Assembly (NCBI GenBank): GCA_019423025.1
Contig: JAHZCD010000008.1
Coordinates: forward strand, 33,846-97,845
DNA: 64,000 nt
Direction of reading: 5' to 3'
From: Haemophilus sp.
Lineage (GTDB): Bacteria; Pseudomonadota; Gammaproteobacteria; Enterobacterales; Pasteurellaceae
In this document: positions 52,315 through 59,894 of the stretch, piece after piece
Layout: each line of letters begins with the position of its first letter
Numbering within the stretch: the stretch's first letter is position 1
Notes under the pieces: generated by a model
Seen by the model: only the letters and a program-made list of their open reading frames with translations
Told to the model about the DNA's origin: nothing
Database searches by the model: none
Program-made: the position numbers and the translations under genes

Positions 52315-52651
52315 TATTACTCAATTCATTAAAAATAATTTTAGAGGTTCTTTTTAAAATACGCTTTCCCACTTCATTTGCAGAACGATAATTGTTGAGC
52401 AATTCAGATTCATCTAAATTCAAATTAATATCTTTTTCAGTTAAAAACATATCCTCTTGATTCAATAGTAGCCAATTTAAATTAATATTAAATTTTTTAG
52501 AAACTTTAGAAAGAAACTCCATACTAGGCTCCTTACCACTATTAAGATAGTTATGCACTGTTCTAAGTGGTGTATCAACTAATTCTGCAAAATCCTTTAC
52601 TGTCAGTTTTTGCGACTCAATAACAAGACGTAATCGTTCTTTAATGCTCAT
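52292..52651 (-). CDS. XRE-family HTH regulator (candidate controller)
   Basis: 119 aa. The helix-turn-helix occupies about residues 8-62 (KDFAELVDTPLRTVHNYLNSGKEP, FLSKVSKKFNINLNWLLLN). AAGGAA lies 7 bases before the ATG. It overlaps the methyltransferase, as controller (C) proteins often do, and is divergent from the transposase across a 109-bp region with palindromic TGGCATT repeats that are probable operators. The C-terminal 50 residues are polar and helical. A prophage-type repressor is the alternative reading. Confidence 0.9.
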   Translation of the reverse strand: MSIKERLRLVIESQKLTVKDFAELVDTPLRTVHNYLNSGKEPSMEFLSKVSKKFNINLNWLLLNQEDMFLTEKDINLNLDESELLNNYRSANEVGKRILKRTSKIIFNELSNNDVQHSD

Positions 52652-52652
52652 T

Positions 52653-52716
52653 TTGGCATTCCTTATTGACTTTAAGTGTAAAAAATGGCATTATTTAATC
52701 ATTTGAAATGCCAAAA
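52653..52716. promoter_or_regulatory. palindromic operator region shared by XRE regulator and transposase
   Basis: TTGGCATT at 52653-52660, TGGCATT at 52686-52692 and its inverse AATGCCA at 52707-52713 form direct and inverted half-sites; the last two make a dyad with a 14-bp centre. A transposase promoter (TTGAAA 52703-08, 18-bp spacer, TATAGT 52727-32) overlaps the right-hand half-site, and the left-hand copy touches the regulator start. Confidence 0.55.
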
Positions 52717-52760
52717 CTTGCATTATTATAGTGATTTTATTAGGTTAAATAAACAAAATT

Positions 52761-53798
52761 ATGGCGCAACACTTCCTCTTATCTAGTAAGGCTCGCACGC
52801 TTTCTTCCTACGAGATTGCACAACTCTCGGAAGAAGAAGCGTATGATTTGCTTTGTGAATTAAGATGGGGTGGAAAAGAGTTCATCACTTGCCCTAAATG
52901 TGGGGTACAACACAAGCCTTATTATATTTCTACACGTAAACAATGGCGCTGCAAACATTGTAATCACACTTTTAGTATCACTTCTGGCACCATTTTTGCT
53001 AATCGCAAGAAACCGATTAAGGTTTATCTCTATGCTTTAATGGAATGGGTAAATGCTGTCAAAGGCTTATCATCCCTTCAATTAGCACGTAATGCAAAAC
53101 TTAATCCTCGCACGGCATTTGTTTTATCACATAAATTCCGCAAGGCATTATTGGAAAGTCGTGATATGAAACCCCTTTCAGGTGTGGTTGATATGGACGG
53201 TACTTATGTTCATCCTGCACCACGTAAAGCAAATAAGAAATCTGATCGCATTGACTATCGTTTAAAGGAAAATCAGAATCCTGATAAACGTTGTGTCATG
53301 GTTGCACGTGAACATTATTCGCCAGAAGAAAAAGCCAGTAACGTGTTGCATTGTGGGGCGAAACGTTCCCACGTTTTCGTGACACATACCGAATCACAAT
53401 CAGTGGTAAAAAGTTTTGCTGACAAATTCATTAAGCCTAACACTCGCATCAATACTGACGAAAGCACGGCTTATGATGTGCTATCGCCTTATTACGACTT
53501 ACGCACCGTTAATCATAAAGAAGAATATCGCAGTGATTTAGGTGTAACAAACAATCAGGCAGAAAGTTTGTTCAGTCGTTTCAAACGGATGTACTACGGA
53601 CAAGTTCACCGAATTAGTAATGAATACCTACTTAACTATGCGAATGAAATTGCCTACCGTGAGGACAATCGCCGTACCTCAAATAAAGCGCAGTTTATTG
53701 ATGTATTAAGTCGATGTTTGAAAACCACCAACGATAACAATGAATGGTGCGGTTATTGGCAACGAAAAATTATTCATCAAGAAGTGATTTGGCAGTAG
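52761..53798 (+). CDS. IS1595-family-like transposase with zinc ribbon
   Basis: 345 aa. An N-terminal zinc ribbon (Cys44, Cys47, Cys64, Cys67; FITCPKCG, RCKHCNHTFS) is followed by the ISXO2/IS1595-type DDE domain: VVDMDGTYV (Asp144), NTDESTAYD (second Asp, near 235) and GVTNNQAESLFSRFKR (third site). The frame is intact and active-looking. The 8-bp target duplication agrees with the family. The ATG has a poor ribosome site, a common way to keep transposase low. The next gene follows after 3 bases. Confidence 0.93.
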   Translation: MAQHFLLSSKARTLSSYEIAQLSEEEAYDLLCELRWGGKEFITCPKCGVQHKPYYISTRKQWRCKHCNHTFSITSGTIFANRKKPIKVYLYALMEWVNAVKGLSSLQLARNAKLNPRTAFVLSHKFRKALLESRDMKPLSGVVDMDGTYVHPAPRKANKKSDRIDYRLKENQNPDKRCVMVAREHYSPEEKASNVLHCGAKRSHVFVTHTESQSVVKSFADKFIKPNTRINTDESTAYDVLSPYYDLRTVNHKEEYRSDLGVTNNQAESLFSRFKRMYYGQVHRISNEYLLNYANEIAYREDNRRTSNKAQFIDVLSRCLKTTNDNNEWCGYWQRKIIHQEVIWQ

Positions 53799-53801
53799 AT
53801 T

Positions 53802-54218
53802 ATGGCATATAACTTAGATAAGAAGCTCAAAGAATTTGAGTTTGAACGTAAACAGGTATTGCATCATCTTGCGTTACTTGATGCGAATATTGCCACATTA
53901 AAACGTGCTATTGAGCTTACTCAACAGGAAAGTGATGTAGTCCTTTATAATACGGACAACTTTGTGTACCGTTCCAAATATAAGCTCTTTAAAGGGAAAA
54001 TTCGTAAATACATCGTACAAATGATGCGAGAAGCACCCACTAAAGCCTTTACAATTGCCGAACTCACACAGCGCATTTTTGAGATTGAACAAAATCCTGA
54101 TACACCGTCCGAAAAACATCTTGATTCCGTTCGTAAACAATTGAATGAGTTTTATAAAAGAGAATGGATTGATAGAATTCAAATCAGTCGAAATGAGGTT
54201 CACTGGCAATGGAAATAA
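53802..54218 (+). CDS. transposon-associated coiled-coil / winged-helix protein
   Basis: 138 aa, beginning 3 bases after the transposase stop, so it is co-translated with it. Residues 1-45 are a charged coiled coil (DKKLKEFEFERKQVLHHL); residues 65-138 read as a winged helix (FTIAELTQRIFEIEQ, HLDSVRKQLNEFYKREWI). No family name is known to me. The layout is like that of the gene at 54253-54750 on the other strand, so the two may be distant relatives. An accessory role in transposition or regulation is inferred. Confidence 0.75.
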   Translation: MAYNLDKKLKEFEFERKQVLHHLALLDANIATLKRAIELTQQESDVVLYNTDNFVYRSKYKLFKGKIRKYIVQMMREAPTKAFTIAELTQRIFEIEQNPDTPSEKHLDSVRKQLNEFYKREWIDRIQISRNEVHWQWK

Positions 54219-54221
54219 AAA

Positions 54222-54241
54222 TAGCGGTATTTCTACCGCTA
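54222..54241. terminator. bidirectional terminator between the two winged-helix genes
   Basis: TAGCGGTA-TTTC-TACCGCTA, an 8-bp stem with a tetraloop between convergent genes; on the minus strand TTTTTATTT follows, on the plus strand the tail is weak. Confidence 0.65.
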
Positions 54242-54252
54242 CTTATCCATTT

Positions 54253-54750
54253 CTACTCAAGAGGTTTTAATCGCCATTCAGAACGCCTGAAAAATCTTCG
54301 CTTTAGTGTCCGTTTATGTAATTCAACTTCTTTCCGTTCAATAATTCCTTTCTTATACAGTTCTTTCAATACCCGAGCAACAGCTAATTTATGTTCTATT
54401 TGGGGTAGAGGATAATTTTTGCCAGTGTCTAATTCCAACGCCGCCTCTGTAATAAAGTATAATGTTTTCCAACTATCACTTTGCTTTAATACTCTTGCAA
54501 CCAACAATTGAAGATTTTGCTTAAACAATCGAGGTTTTATTAGCCTTGAAACATTGAATTGTGTTTTGATTTGCCTTAAATCGAAATTGGGTTCAATGTA
54601 TATCAAGGTATTCTCAAAACAAAGTATTTTATCCTCTAAATCTGATTTCTGTTGTTTTAACTGATCAAGTTGATGTTCAAGAATTGCTTTTTCTTTATAG
54701 CTACTTTCGATTAATTTGGTAAGTTGAGAAATAAGGTGGGATTCTGCCAT
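54253..54750 (-). CDS. transposon-end coiled-coil / winged-helix protein
   Basis: 165 aa from ATG 54750 (GGAG nine bases upstream); an ATG at 54765 has no ribosome site. Residues 10-50 are a strong coiled coil (EKAILEHQLDQLKQQKSDLEDK) and residues 70-165 resemble a winged helix with a very basic end (HKRTLKRRFFRRSEWRLK), suggesting DNA binding. A 12-bp hairpin in the leader covers its ribosome site. It lies next to the right repeat and would receive read-through from cpdA. Function unknown. Confidence 0.75.
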   Translation of the reverse strand: MAESHLISQLTKLIESSYKEKAILEHQLDQLKQQKSDLEDKILCFENTLIYIEPNFDLRQIKTQFNVSRLIKPRLFKQNLQLLVARVLKQSDSWKTLYFITEAALELDTGKNYPLPQIEHKLAVARVLKELYKKGIIERKEVELHKRTLKRRFFRRSEWRLKPLE

Positions 54751-54756
54751 AATAAA

Positions 54757-54789
54757 AATCTCCATTGAGTTAAACTTTCAATGGAGATT
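54757..54789 (-). promoter_or_regulatory. ribosome-site-sequestering hairpin
   Basis: AATCTCCATTGA (54757-68) and TCAATGGAGATT (54778-89) form a 12-bp perfect stem with a 9-nt loop in the leader of the right-end gene. The GGAG ribosome site is inside the stem, so transcripts entering from outside should not be translated. Confidence 0.75.
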
Positions 54790-54812
54790 CTAGTATTTTC
54801 AAGCGGTTAGGT

Positions 54813-54838
54813 CTTTGTGCAACTGCTACATAATACCG
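54813..54838 (+). repeat. right terminal inverted repeat
   Basis: 26 bases, CTTTGTGCAACTGCTAC onward to ATAATACCG, perfect complement of the left repeat. Confidence 0.95.
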
Positions 54839-54846
54839 TAAATTTT
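54839..54846 (+). repeat. right target-site duplication of the transposon
   Basis: TAAATTTT directly after the right repeat, identical to 49825-49832. Confidence 0.92.
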
Positions 54847-54859
54847 AACCGCACTTTGT

Positions 54860-55684
54860 TTAGTATCCTTCTTCTTCCATATTGGGTAGGAATGTTTTTT
54901 GTTTGATTCGTTTTACTCTCGTTTCAATTCGTCCATCTGGGTGTAGCTCAATTTCACGCCAACCTGGTTGTAAGGTATCTAACGCAAAATGATTGCTATC
55001 TGGCTTAAATTGAATACAAGTCGCTGGCGTTGCCATGGTTTGATACCCCTGCCAATAACCATCAACCTGTTGATGAATATGCCCGTATAAAATCCCTTTT
55101 ACATTGTTGAATTGAGCAAGAACGGCTGAGAAGCTATGCGCATTACGCAAGTTATGCTGATCAAGCCATGCTGAATTCGTTGGTAATAAATGATGATGCA
55201 ATACGACTAAGCTATGACGCGCTGGATTTTCTGCTAATTTTGTTTTTAACCAATCTAATTGGTAAGCACTTAATTCACCATGAGGCACACCGGATACTTG
55301 GCTATCTAACAAAATCACTTGCCAGTGTTTACCTAGAAGTAAATGTTTTGACGCATTAATAGGCGATTGGCTTAAATGTTCGACCATTTTAGGTTGGAAA
55401 TCATGGTTACCCGGAAGCCAAAATACCCATTTATTTAACGGTTTAACCATTTCAACAAATCGTAAATAGCCTTCGTCACTACTATCTTGTACCAAATCCC
55501 CCGTTGCAAGCACGATATCATAGTCAAAAGACTCAGACTGAATTTCTTTTAACACCTGAGAAAAACTTTCGTGCGTGTTGATACCTAATAACTCTTTGCT
55601 TGTATCCTTAAACAAATGAGGATCGGTGATTTGTAATAATTTGACGATCTCACTCGCGGGTTCGCATTCAAATGTATTGCTCAT
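54860..55684 (-). CDS. cpdA: 3',5'-cyclic-AMP phosphodiesterase CpdA
   Basis: 274-aa calcineurin-like metallophosphoesterase. All metal motifs are present: ITDPHLF (near residue 19), LATGDLVQD, WLPGNHDF, LHHHLLP and YGHIHQQ. It lowers cAMP and so affects CRP-dependent genes such as those for competence. It is the last gene of the roxA-xseA-(terminator)-nudF-cpdA row. Its terminator has been split by the transposon, whose right end begins 22 bases beyond the stop. Confidence 0.95.
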   Translation of the reverse strand: MSNTFECEPASEIVKLLQITDPHLFKDTSKELLGINTHESFSQVLKEIQSESFDYDIVLATGDLVQDSSDEGYLRFVEMVKPLNKWVFWLPGNHDFQPKMVEHLSQSPINASKHLLLGKHWQVILLDSQVSGVPHGELSAYQLDWLKTKLAENPARHSLVVLHHHLLPTNSAWLDQHNLRNAHSFSAVLAQFNNVKGILYGHIHQQVDGYWQGYQTMATPATCIQFKPDSNHFALDTLQPGWREIELHPDGRIETRVKRIKQKTFLPNMEEEGY

Positions 55685-55691
55685 GGGACTC

Positions 55692-56315
55692 CTATTGCCA
55701 GCGCTGCCGCAATTGGGCGTAATTTAATTGAAGCCATTGCAAGCCCATTACTGCAATGCCATTATCAATTTTGCCATCACACATCCATTGATAGGCTTGC
55801 TCACGTTTCACCACATGAACACGGATGTCTTCATTCTCTTCAGCTAAACCATGAAGTCCCTTGGCTTGCGAGCTATCTACTCGACCGACAAACAGATGAA
55901 TGCGCTCGACTACGCCACCTGGGCTATCCCATACACTTAAACAATGAGTAAGATCTTGAACTGACACACCCGCTTCTTCTTCACTTTCACGCAAAGCGAC
56001 TTCCTCAGGTTGTTCACCCTCTTCGACCATGCCGGCGATCAATTCTAATAACCAAGGGGAACGATCTGATTCAGGTTGATATGCACCAATACGTACTTGC
56101 TCCACTAAAACCACCGCATCTTCTTCCGGATCGTAAGCAATCACTGCAGAAGCGGCACCTTTGACTAATAATTCATGTGTCACAACGCCACTTTCGCCAC
56201 CGGCAAAAAGCTTATGTCTAAACTGTACTTTCTTAAGTGTAAAAAAACCTTTATAAACAGTTTCTTCATTAAGAACTTCTATATCATGCTGACTAAACTG
56301 TTGAATTTCTGACAT
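55692..56315 (-). CDS. nudF: ADP-ribose pyrophosphatase NudF
   Basis: 207 aa from ATG 56315. The Nudix box GMVEEGEQPEEVALRESEEEAGV (shown here only by its ends: GMVEEG and REsEEEAG) is complete. It hydrolyses ADP-ribose. Two ATGs lie side by side at 56318 and 56315 behind AGGAGA; the second has better spacing, but either may be used. The longer frame to 56354 is not supported. It is 7 bases before cpdA, as in E. coli where nudF and cpdA are adjacent. Confidence 0.93.
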   Translation of the reverse strand: MSEIQQFSQHDIEVLNEETVYKGFFTLKKVQFRHKLFAGGESGVVTHELLVKGAASAVIAYDPEEDAVVLVEQVRIGAYQPESDRSPWLLELIAGMVEEGEQPEEVALRESEEEAGVSVQDLTHCLSVWDSPGGVVERIHLFVGRVDSSQAKGLHGLAEENEDIRVHVVKREQAYQWMCDGKIDNGIAVMGLQWLQLNYAQLRQRWQ

Positions 56316-56410
56316 CATTACTCTCCTAGTATCGAGGTCGCATAATACTCCCATAAAAAAATAAAAAAAACTGAACCCGCTATTTTTTTGTCGAAACTTT
56401 GAAGCCGGTC

Positions 56411-56455
56411 ACAAAAAAAGAAAACCTATGATGATTTCTTATTCATCATAGGTTT
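56411..56455 (-). terminator. xseA terminator
   Basis: AAACCTATGATGA and TCATCATAGGTTT form a 13-bp perfect stem with an 8-nt loop, 21 bases past the xseA stop, followed on the minus strand by TTCTTTTTTT. Confidence 0.92.
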
Positions 56456-56475
56456 ACATTAAAAATTTATTTAAA

Positions 56476-57795
56476 TTAACAAACGCGGCTGGTTATCTCC
56501 CCATCTGCTACCTTCGTTTTAATGGTGTCGCCTGTTTTGACTTGCTTCACACTCATAATAGCATGTCCTTTATCATCCTCTGCAATGGAATATCCTCGCG
56601 CTAACACTTTCAATGGGCTTAATCCATCTAACTTACCACACAATGTCGCTAATTTATTTTGACGTTCCGTGACTTGACGATTCGCCCCTAAATTTAACCG
56701 CACTTTTAACTGGGCTAAATATTGAGATTGTTTTTGCAAGCGATAAGGCAACGGATTTTGTTTTAAGCGCGCTGAAAGTGCGGTCAATTTTTGTTGCGCT
56801 TTATCCACTTGGCGCTGCATTGCCAAAACTAAACGATGATGTAATTGCGCCGTTCTGGCTTTCTGCATCAATAATTGATTTTGCGGATGTTGATTTTGCA
56901 GGCGTAAACGTAACTGTTGTAAACGTTGTTGTTGATGACTAAAAATACGATCTAAAGCCATCTCCAAACGCTGTTGTTTATAAGCTAACTGTTGAAGTAA
57001 TTCCTGCTGATTGCGACTCACTAACTCCGCAGCAGCAGAGGGGGTCGGCGCACGTAAATCAGCCACAAAATCGGCAATGGTGACATCCGTTTCGTGACCA
57101 ACCGCACTAATAATCGGTAAATTGGAACGGAAAATCGCACGCGCCACTTCTTCTTCATTAAAGCACCAAAGATCTTCTAAGGAACCACCACCTCGACCGA
57201 CGATCAATACATCTACTTCTTGACGCGCATTAGCGAGTTCAATCATTTGGACAATTTCAGCCGTTGCTTCTTTGCCTTGCACTGCCGTTGGGTAAATCAC
57301 AACCTTTAAACTGGGATCGCGGCGAGCCAAAATATGCAGAATATCTTGCAACGCGGCACCAGTCGAAGAGGTAACAATCCCCACCGCTTTAGCAAAGTCC
57401 GGTAAGCTTTTCTTCAAATTTTGTGCAAACAACCCTTCAGCCGCCAATTTCATTTTTAACGCTTCAAATTGCTGTTGCAACAAGCCTTCACCCGCAGGGT
57501 GCATAGATTCAATAATCAGCTGATAATCACCACGAGGCTCATATAAACTGACATTTGCCCGCACCAAGACTTGCATACCATTTTGCGGACGAAATCCCAC
57601 CCGCAAATTTTTCATGCGGAACATGGCACCGCGGACTTGGGCATTTTCATCTTTTAGCGTCAAATACCAGTGTCCTGACACTGGTTGGGTGAAATTAGAA
57701 ATCTCCCCTGTAAGCCAAATCTGTGAAAAATTCCCTTCTAACATTTGGCGAGCGGCGCTGTTAAGCTGGGAAACGGAGTAAATGTTTTCAGACAT
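56476..57795 (-). CDS. xseA: exodeoxyribonuclease VII large subunit
   Basis: 439 aa. An N-terminal OB-fold (IWLTGEISNFTQPVSGHWYLTLKD) is followed by the catalytic region (VGIVTSSTGAALQDI, VDVLIVGRGGGSLEDLWCFN, SAVGHETDVTIADFVAD) and a long coiled coil. It degrades single-stranded DNA together with XseB. Its first base coincides with the last base of roxA, so the two are translationally coupled. Confidence 0.96.
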   Translation of the reverse strand: MSENIYSVSQLNSAARQMLEGNFSQIWLTGEISNFTQPVSGHWYLTLKDENAQVRGAMFRMKNLRVGFRPQNGMQVLVRANVSLYEPRGDYQLIIESMHPAGEGLLQQQFEALKMKLAAEGLFAQNLKKSLPDFAKAVGIVTSSTGAALQDILHILARRDPSLKVVIYPTAVQGKEATAEIVQMIELANARQEVDVLIVGRGGGSLEDLWCFNEEEVARAIFRSNLPIISAVGHETDVTIADFVADLRAPTPSAAAELVSRNQQELLQQLAYKQQRLEMALDRIFSHQQQRLQQLRLRLQNQHPQNQLLMQKARTAQLHHRLVLAMQRQVDKAQQKLTALSARLKQNPLPYRLQKQSQYLAQLKVRLNLGANRQVTERQNKLATLCGKLDGLSPLKVLARGYSIAEDDKGHAIMSVKQVKTGDTIKTKVADGEITSRVC

Positions 57796-59006
57796 TATTC
57801 AATCAACACCCAACCGTCATCTAACCAGTTACAAATCGAATCGAGCAATAATTCCATTGTACTTTCAGGATCTTCTGTATCATTCACTAAATTATTTAAG
57901 AATGCCCAATCTAGCGCTTCACCATCGGAAAGACGTTTCAACACTTCTGCTTCAATAACATTCACTTCATCCAACCATTCGCCATTCGCATAAATGCGGA
58001 GCGGATTTTCGGTGTAAATTAATTTGCAGTTATTGTCCTGCATTAATACACCTTGTTCCTCTTCTAAAATTGACCGCACTTCGTCAGGATCGGACATTTC
58101 ATCGGATACCAACATTTCATAACGACGTGAACTCACTGTGCCTGCTACTGCTTGTTTGAATAATGTATCAAAGGCTTCAGACTCCGCCAATTTCGCTAAG
58201 AATTGTTTTTTCATTGCCTGGATATTTTCATCTGCCAATTTGCCCGTGCTCTGCTCTGATTGCGTTAAGCGTAACGGTAATTGGAATTCGCTTAAATTCA
58301 ATTCAGGATCCTGATGACAAAACGCTTTATTCACGTTATCAAAAATGTCAGCTAAATTCGGGTAACGCAAGCCAAAAGAAAAGGTCAAACAATCATCTTC
58401 TGCCACACCATAATGTGACATACGAGCCGGAATATAAAGAATATCGCCTGGATTCATCACTTCATCAATTACCAATTCGCCCATATCATCGAAAATACGG
58501 ATCGGCTGATTTGGTTTGAATTCTGTGGAAGAATCACACCATTTGCCTAACTGCCAGCGACGATGACCATAGCCTTGCACCAAGAACACATCATATTCGT
58601 CATAATGCTTACCTACGGAACCGCCTTTAGGTGCATAAGACACCATAATATCATCGCGTTGCCATTGTGGGATAAAGCCAAATTTATTCCAAAGCTGACC
58701 TAATTCAGTGCTCCATTGTTCTAGATTTTGTACAAGCACCGACCATTTCTCCGGTACATCTGCAAAATCTTCTTCGGATAACGGACTAAAAAATACTTTC
58801 CAATTATCATCTGAAAAGGTTTTCACTAAACGCGCCGTCACATCTTCGCCTTGTGCTAATTCGATAATATCGTCAGGCTCAAATTGCCCAACAATTTCAG
58901 GCAAACCATTACGAATAATTAATGGTTTTTTCTGCCAATAATCACGCAGGAAAATTTCAGGGGTAATGCCATCAGGCAGACAATATTGGTTGGAAAGTGC
59001 GGTCAT
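57795..59006 (-). CDS. roxA: ribosomal protein L16 arginine hydroxylase (RoxA/YcfD)
   Basis: 403-aa JmjC-type 2-oxoglutarate/Fe(II) oxygenase. The iron site is seen in KHYDEYDVFLVQGYG (HxD) with the distal His in PARMSHYGVAEDD, and the N-terminal FLRDYWQKKPLIIRN is typical. It hydroxylates Arg81 of L16. It forms a set with rnfH upstream (3 bases) and xseA downstream. An uptake sequence is read in frame at its very start. Confidence 0.94.
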   Translation of the reverse strand: MTALSNQYCLPDGITPEIFLRDYWQKKPLIIRNGLPEIVGQFEPDDIIELAQGEDVTARLVKTFSDDNWKVFFSPLSEEDFADVPEKWSVLVQNLEQWSTELGQLWNKFGFIPQWQRDDIMVSYAPKGGSVGKHYDEYDVFLVQGYGHRRWQLGKWCDSSTEFKPNQPIRIFDDMGELVIDEVMNPGDILYIPARMSHYGVAEDDCLTFSFGLRYPNLADIFDNVNKAFCHQDPELNLSEFQLPLRLTQSEQSTGKLADENIQAMKKQFLAKLAESEAFDTLFKQAVAGTVSSRRYEMLVSDEMSDPDEVRSILEEEQGVLMQDNNCKLIYTENPLRIYANGEWLDEVNVIEAEVLKRLSDGEALDWAFLNNLVNDTEDPESTMELLLDSICNWLDDGWVLIE

Positions 59007-59009
59007 TTT

Positions 59010-59336
59010 TTACTCCTTTTCCTGTTTCTCTTGTTGGGCTTTATCTTTTGCAGCTTTGGCTTGCTCTGCTGCACGTTTACGACGAATTTCTTTAGGATCG
59101 GCTAACAATGGACGGTAAATTTCAATACGATCGCCGTCTTTTAATTGATCGTTTAGTTTTGCTGGGCGGGAATAAATCCCCACTTTATTCTCGCGTAAAT
59201 CAATCTCGGTAAACTGTTGTAAAATGCCCGATTGCAAAATAGCCGTTTGGATCATCGTACCTTCATCCACTTTGAAGGACTTCAAATAATAACGATCCGG
59301 CAAGGCATAGGCGATTTCAATATTAATTTGGTTCAT
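59010..59336 (-). CDS. rnfH: RnfH family ubiquitin-like protein
   Basis: 108 aa. The beta-grasp fold segments INIEIAYALPDRYYLKSFKV, KVGIYSRPAKL and LKDGDRIEIYRPLLADPKE(IRRKR) match RnfH/UPF0125, followed by a lysine/alanine-rich helical tail. Function is unknown. Usually near ratA and smpB; those are not adjacent here. Confidence 0.93.
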   Translation of the reverse strand: MNQINIEIAYALPDRYYLKSFKVDEGTMIQTAILQSGILQQFTEIDLRENKVGIYSRPAKLNDQLKDGDRIEIYRPLLADPKEIRRKRAAEQAKAAKDKAQQEKQEKE

Positions 59337-59417
59337 GTCTTATTCTGTCTTAATGAGTTTTCCGTTATTATAGCGGAAAAGTGCGGTCAATATTAACGAT
59401 AAAATCAGGAGTTCATC

Positions 59418-59834
59418 ATGAATTGGGTATTTTTTGCCATTGGTTCAGCCTTTTTTGCTGGACTTACCGCTATTTTAGGCAAATTAGGGGTAGAAGGCAT
59501 TAACAGCAATCTCGCGACCTTTATCCGCACAATTGTGGTTTTACTCGTTACAGCGGGTATCATTAGCGCCCGCAATGAATGGCAACTACCACAACATATT
59601 GCCGCAAAACCATTTACCTTTTTAATTCTTTCTGGTGTTGCTACAGGCCTATCTTGGCTTTGTTATTATCGTGCGTTGCAAATGGCGCCCGCCTCTTGGG
59701 TTGCGCCCATTGATAAACTCAGTGTCGTGATTGCCATTATTTTAGGTGTGGTATTGTTAGGCGAACCCTTAAGTATGAAATTAGTCATAGGAAGTCTATT
59801 AATTCTCTCAGGTGTTTTAGTCTTAGCCTTATAG
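59418..59834 (+). CDS. EamA family (DMT superfamily) membrane protein, single-domain
   Basis: 138 aa with five hydrophobic segments, a single EamA unit where most relatives have two. WLCYYRALQMAPASWVAPIDKLSVV is the conserved family segment. It is probably a small-molecule exporter that works as a dimer; substrate unknown. ATG at 59418 after CAGGAG. Divergent from rnfH, with an uptake sequence between them; pth follows after 60 bases. Confidence 0.85.
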   Translation: MNWVFFAIGSAFFAGLTAILGKLGVEGINSNLATFIRTIVVLLVTAGIISARNEWQLPQHIAAKPFTFLILSGVATGLSWLCYYRALQMAPASWVAPIDKLSVVIAIILGVVLLGEPLSMKLVIGSLLILSGVLVLAL

Positions 59835-59894
59835 ATTGAGAAATTAGCCCTTTTTCGCTACAATACGCCACTATTTTTATTCAAGTAGAAAACT

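Larger units (their letters stand above)
49833..54838. mobile_element. 5.0-kb IS1595-family-like transposon with methyltransferase cargo
   Basis: The element is bounded by 26-bp perfect inverted repeats and an 8-bp target duplication, so its ends are fixed to the base. Its order is: left terminator, two-gene operon (127 and 429 aa) rightward, methyltransferase and XRE regulator leftward, transposase and a coiled-coil/winged-helix gene rightward, and a second such gene leftward at the right end. The cargo genes are visibly richer in A/T than the flanks, and no full 9-bp Haemophilus uptake sequence was seen inside. Removing it restores one continuous cpdA terminator hairpin. IS1595-type elements with passenger genes are known; this cargo I do not recognise as described. 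Confidence 0.92.

Noticed and set aside
54799..54807. TCAAGCGGT inside the transposon as an Actinobacillus-type uptake sequence pointing to the donor
   Set aside because: It is one near-match (8 of 9) in 5 kb and easily due to chance; several such strings occur elsewhere in the window.
52730..54838. A smaller IS limited to the transposase, nested in a larger island
   Set aside because: No internal copy of the 26-bp repeat was found near the transposase; the only pair with a target duplication encloses all seven genes.
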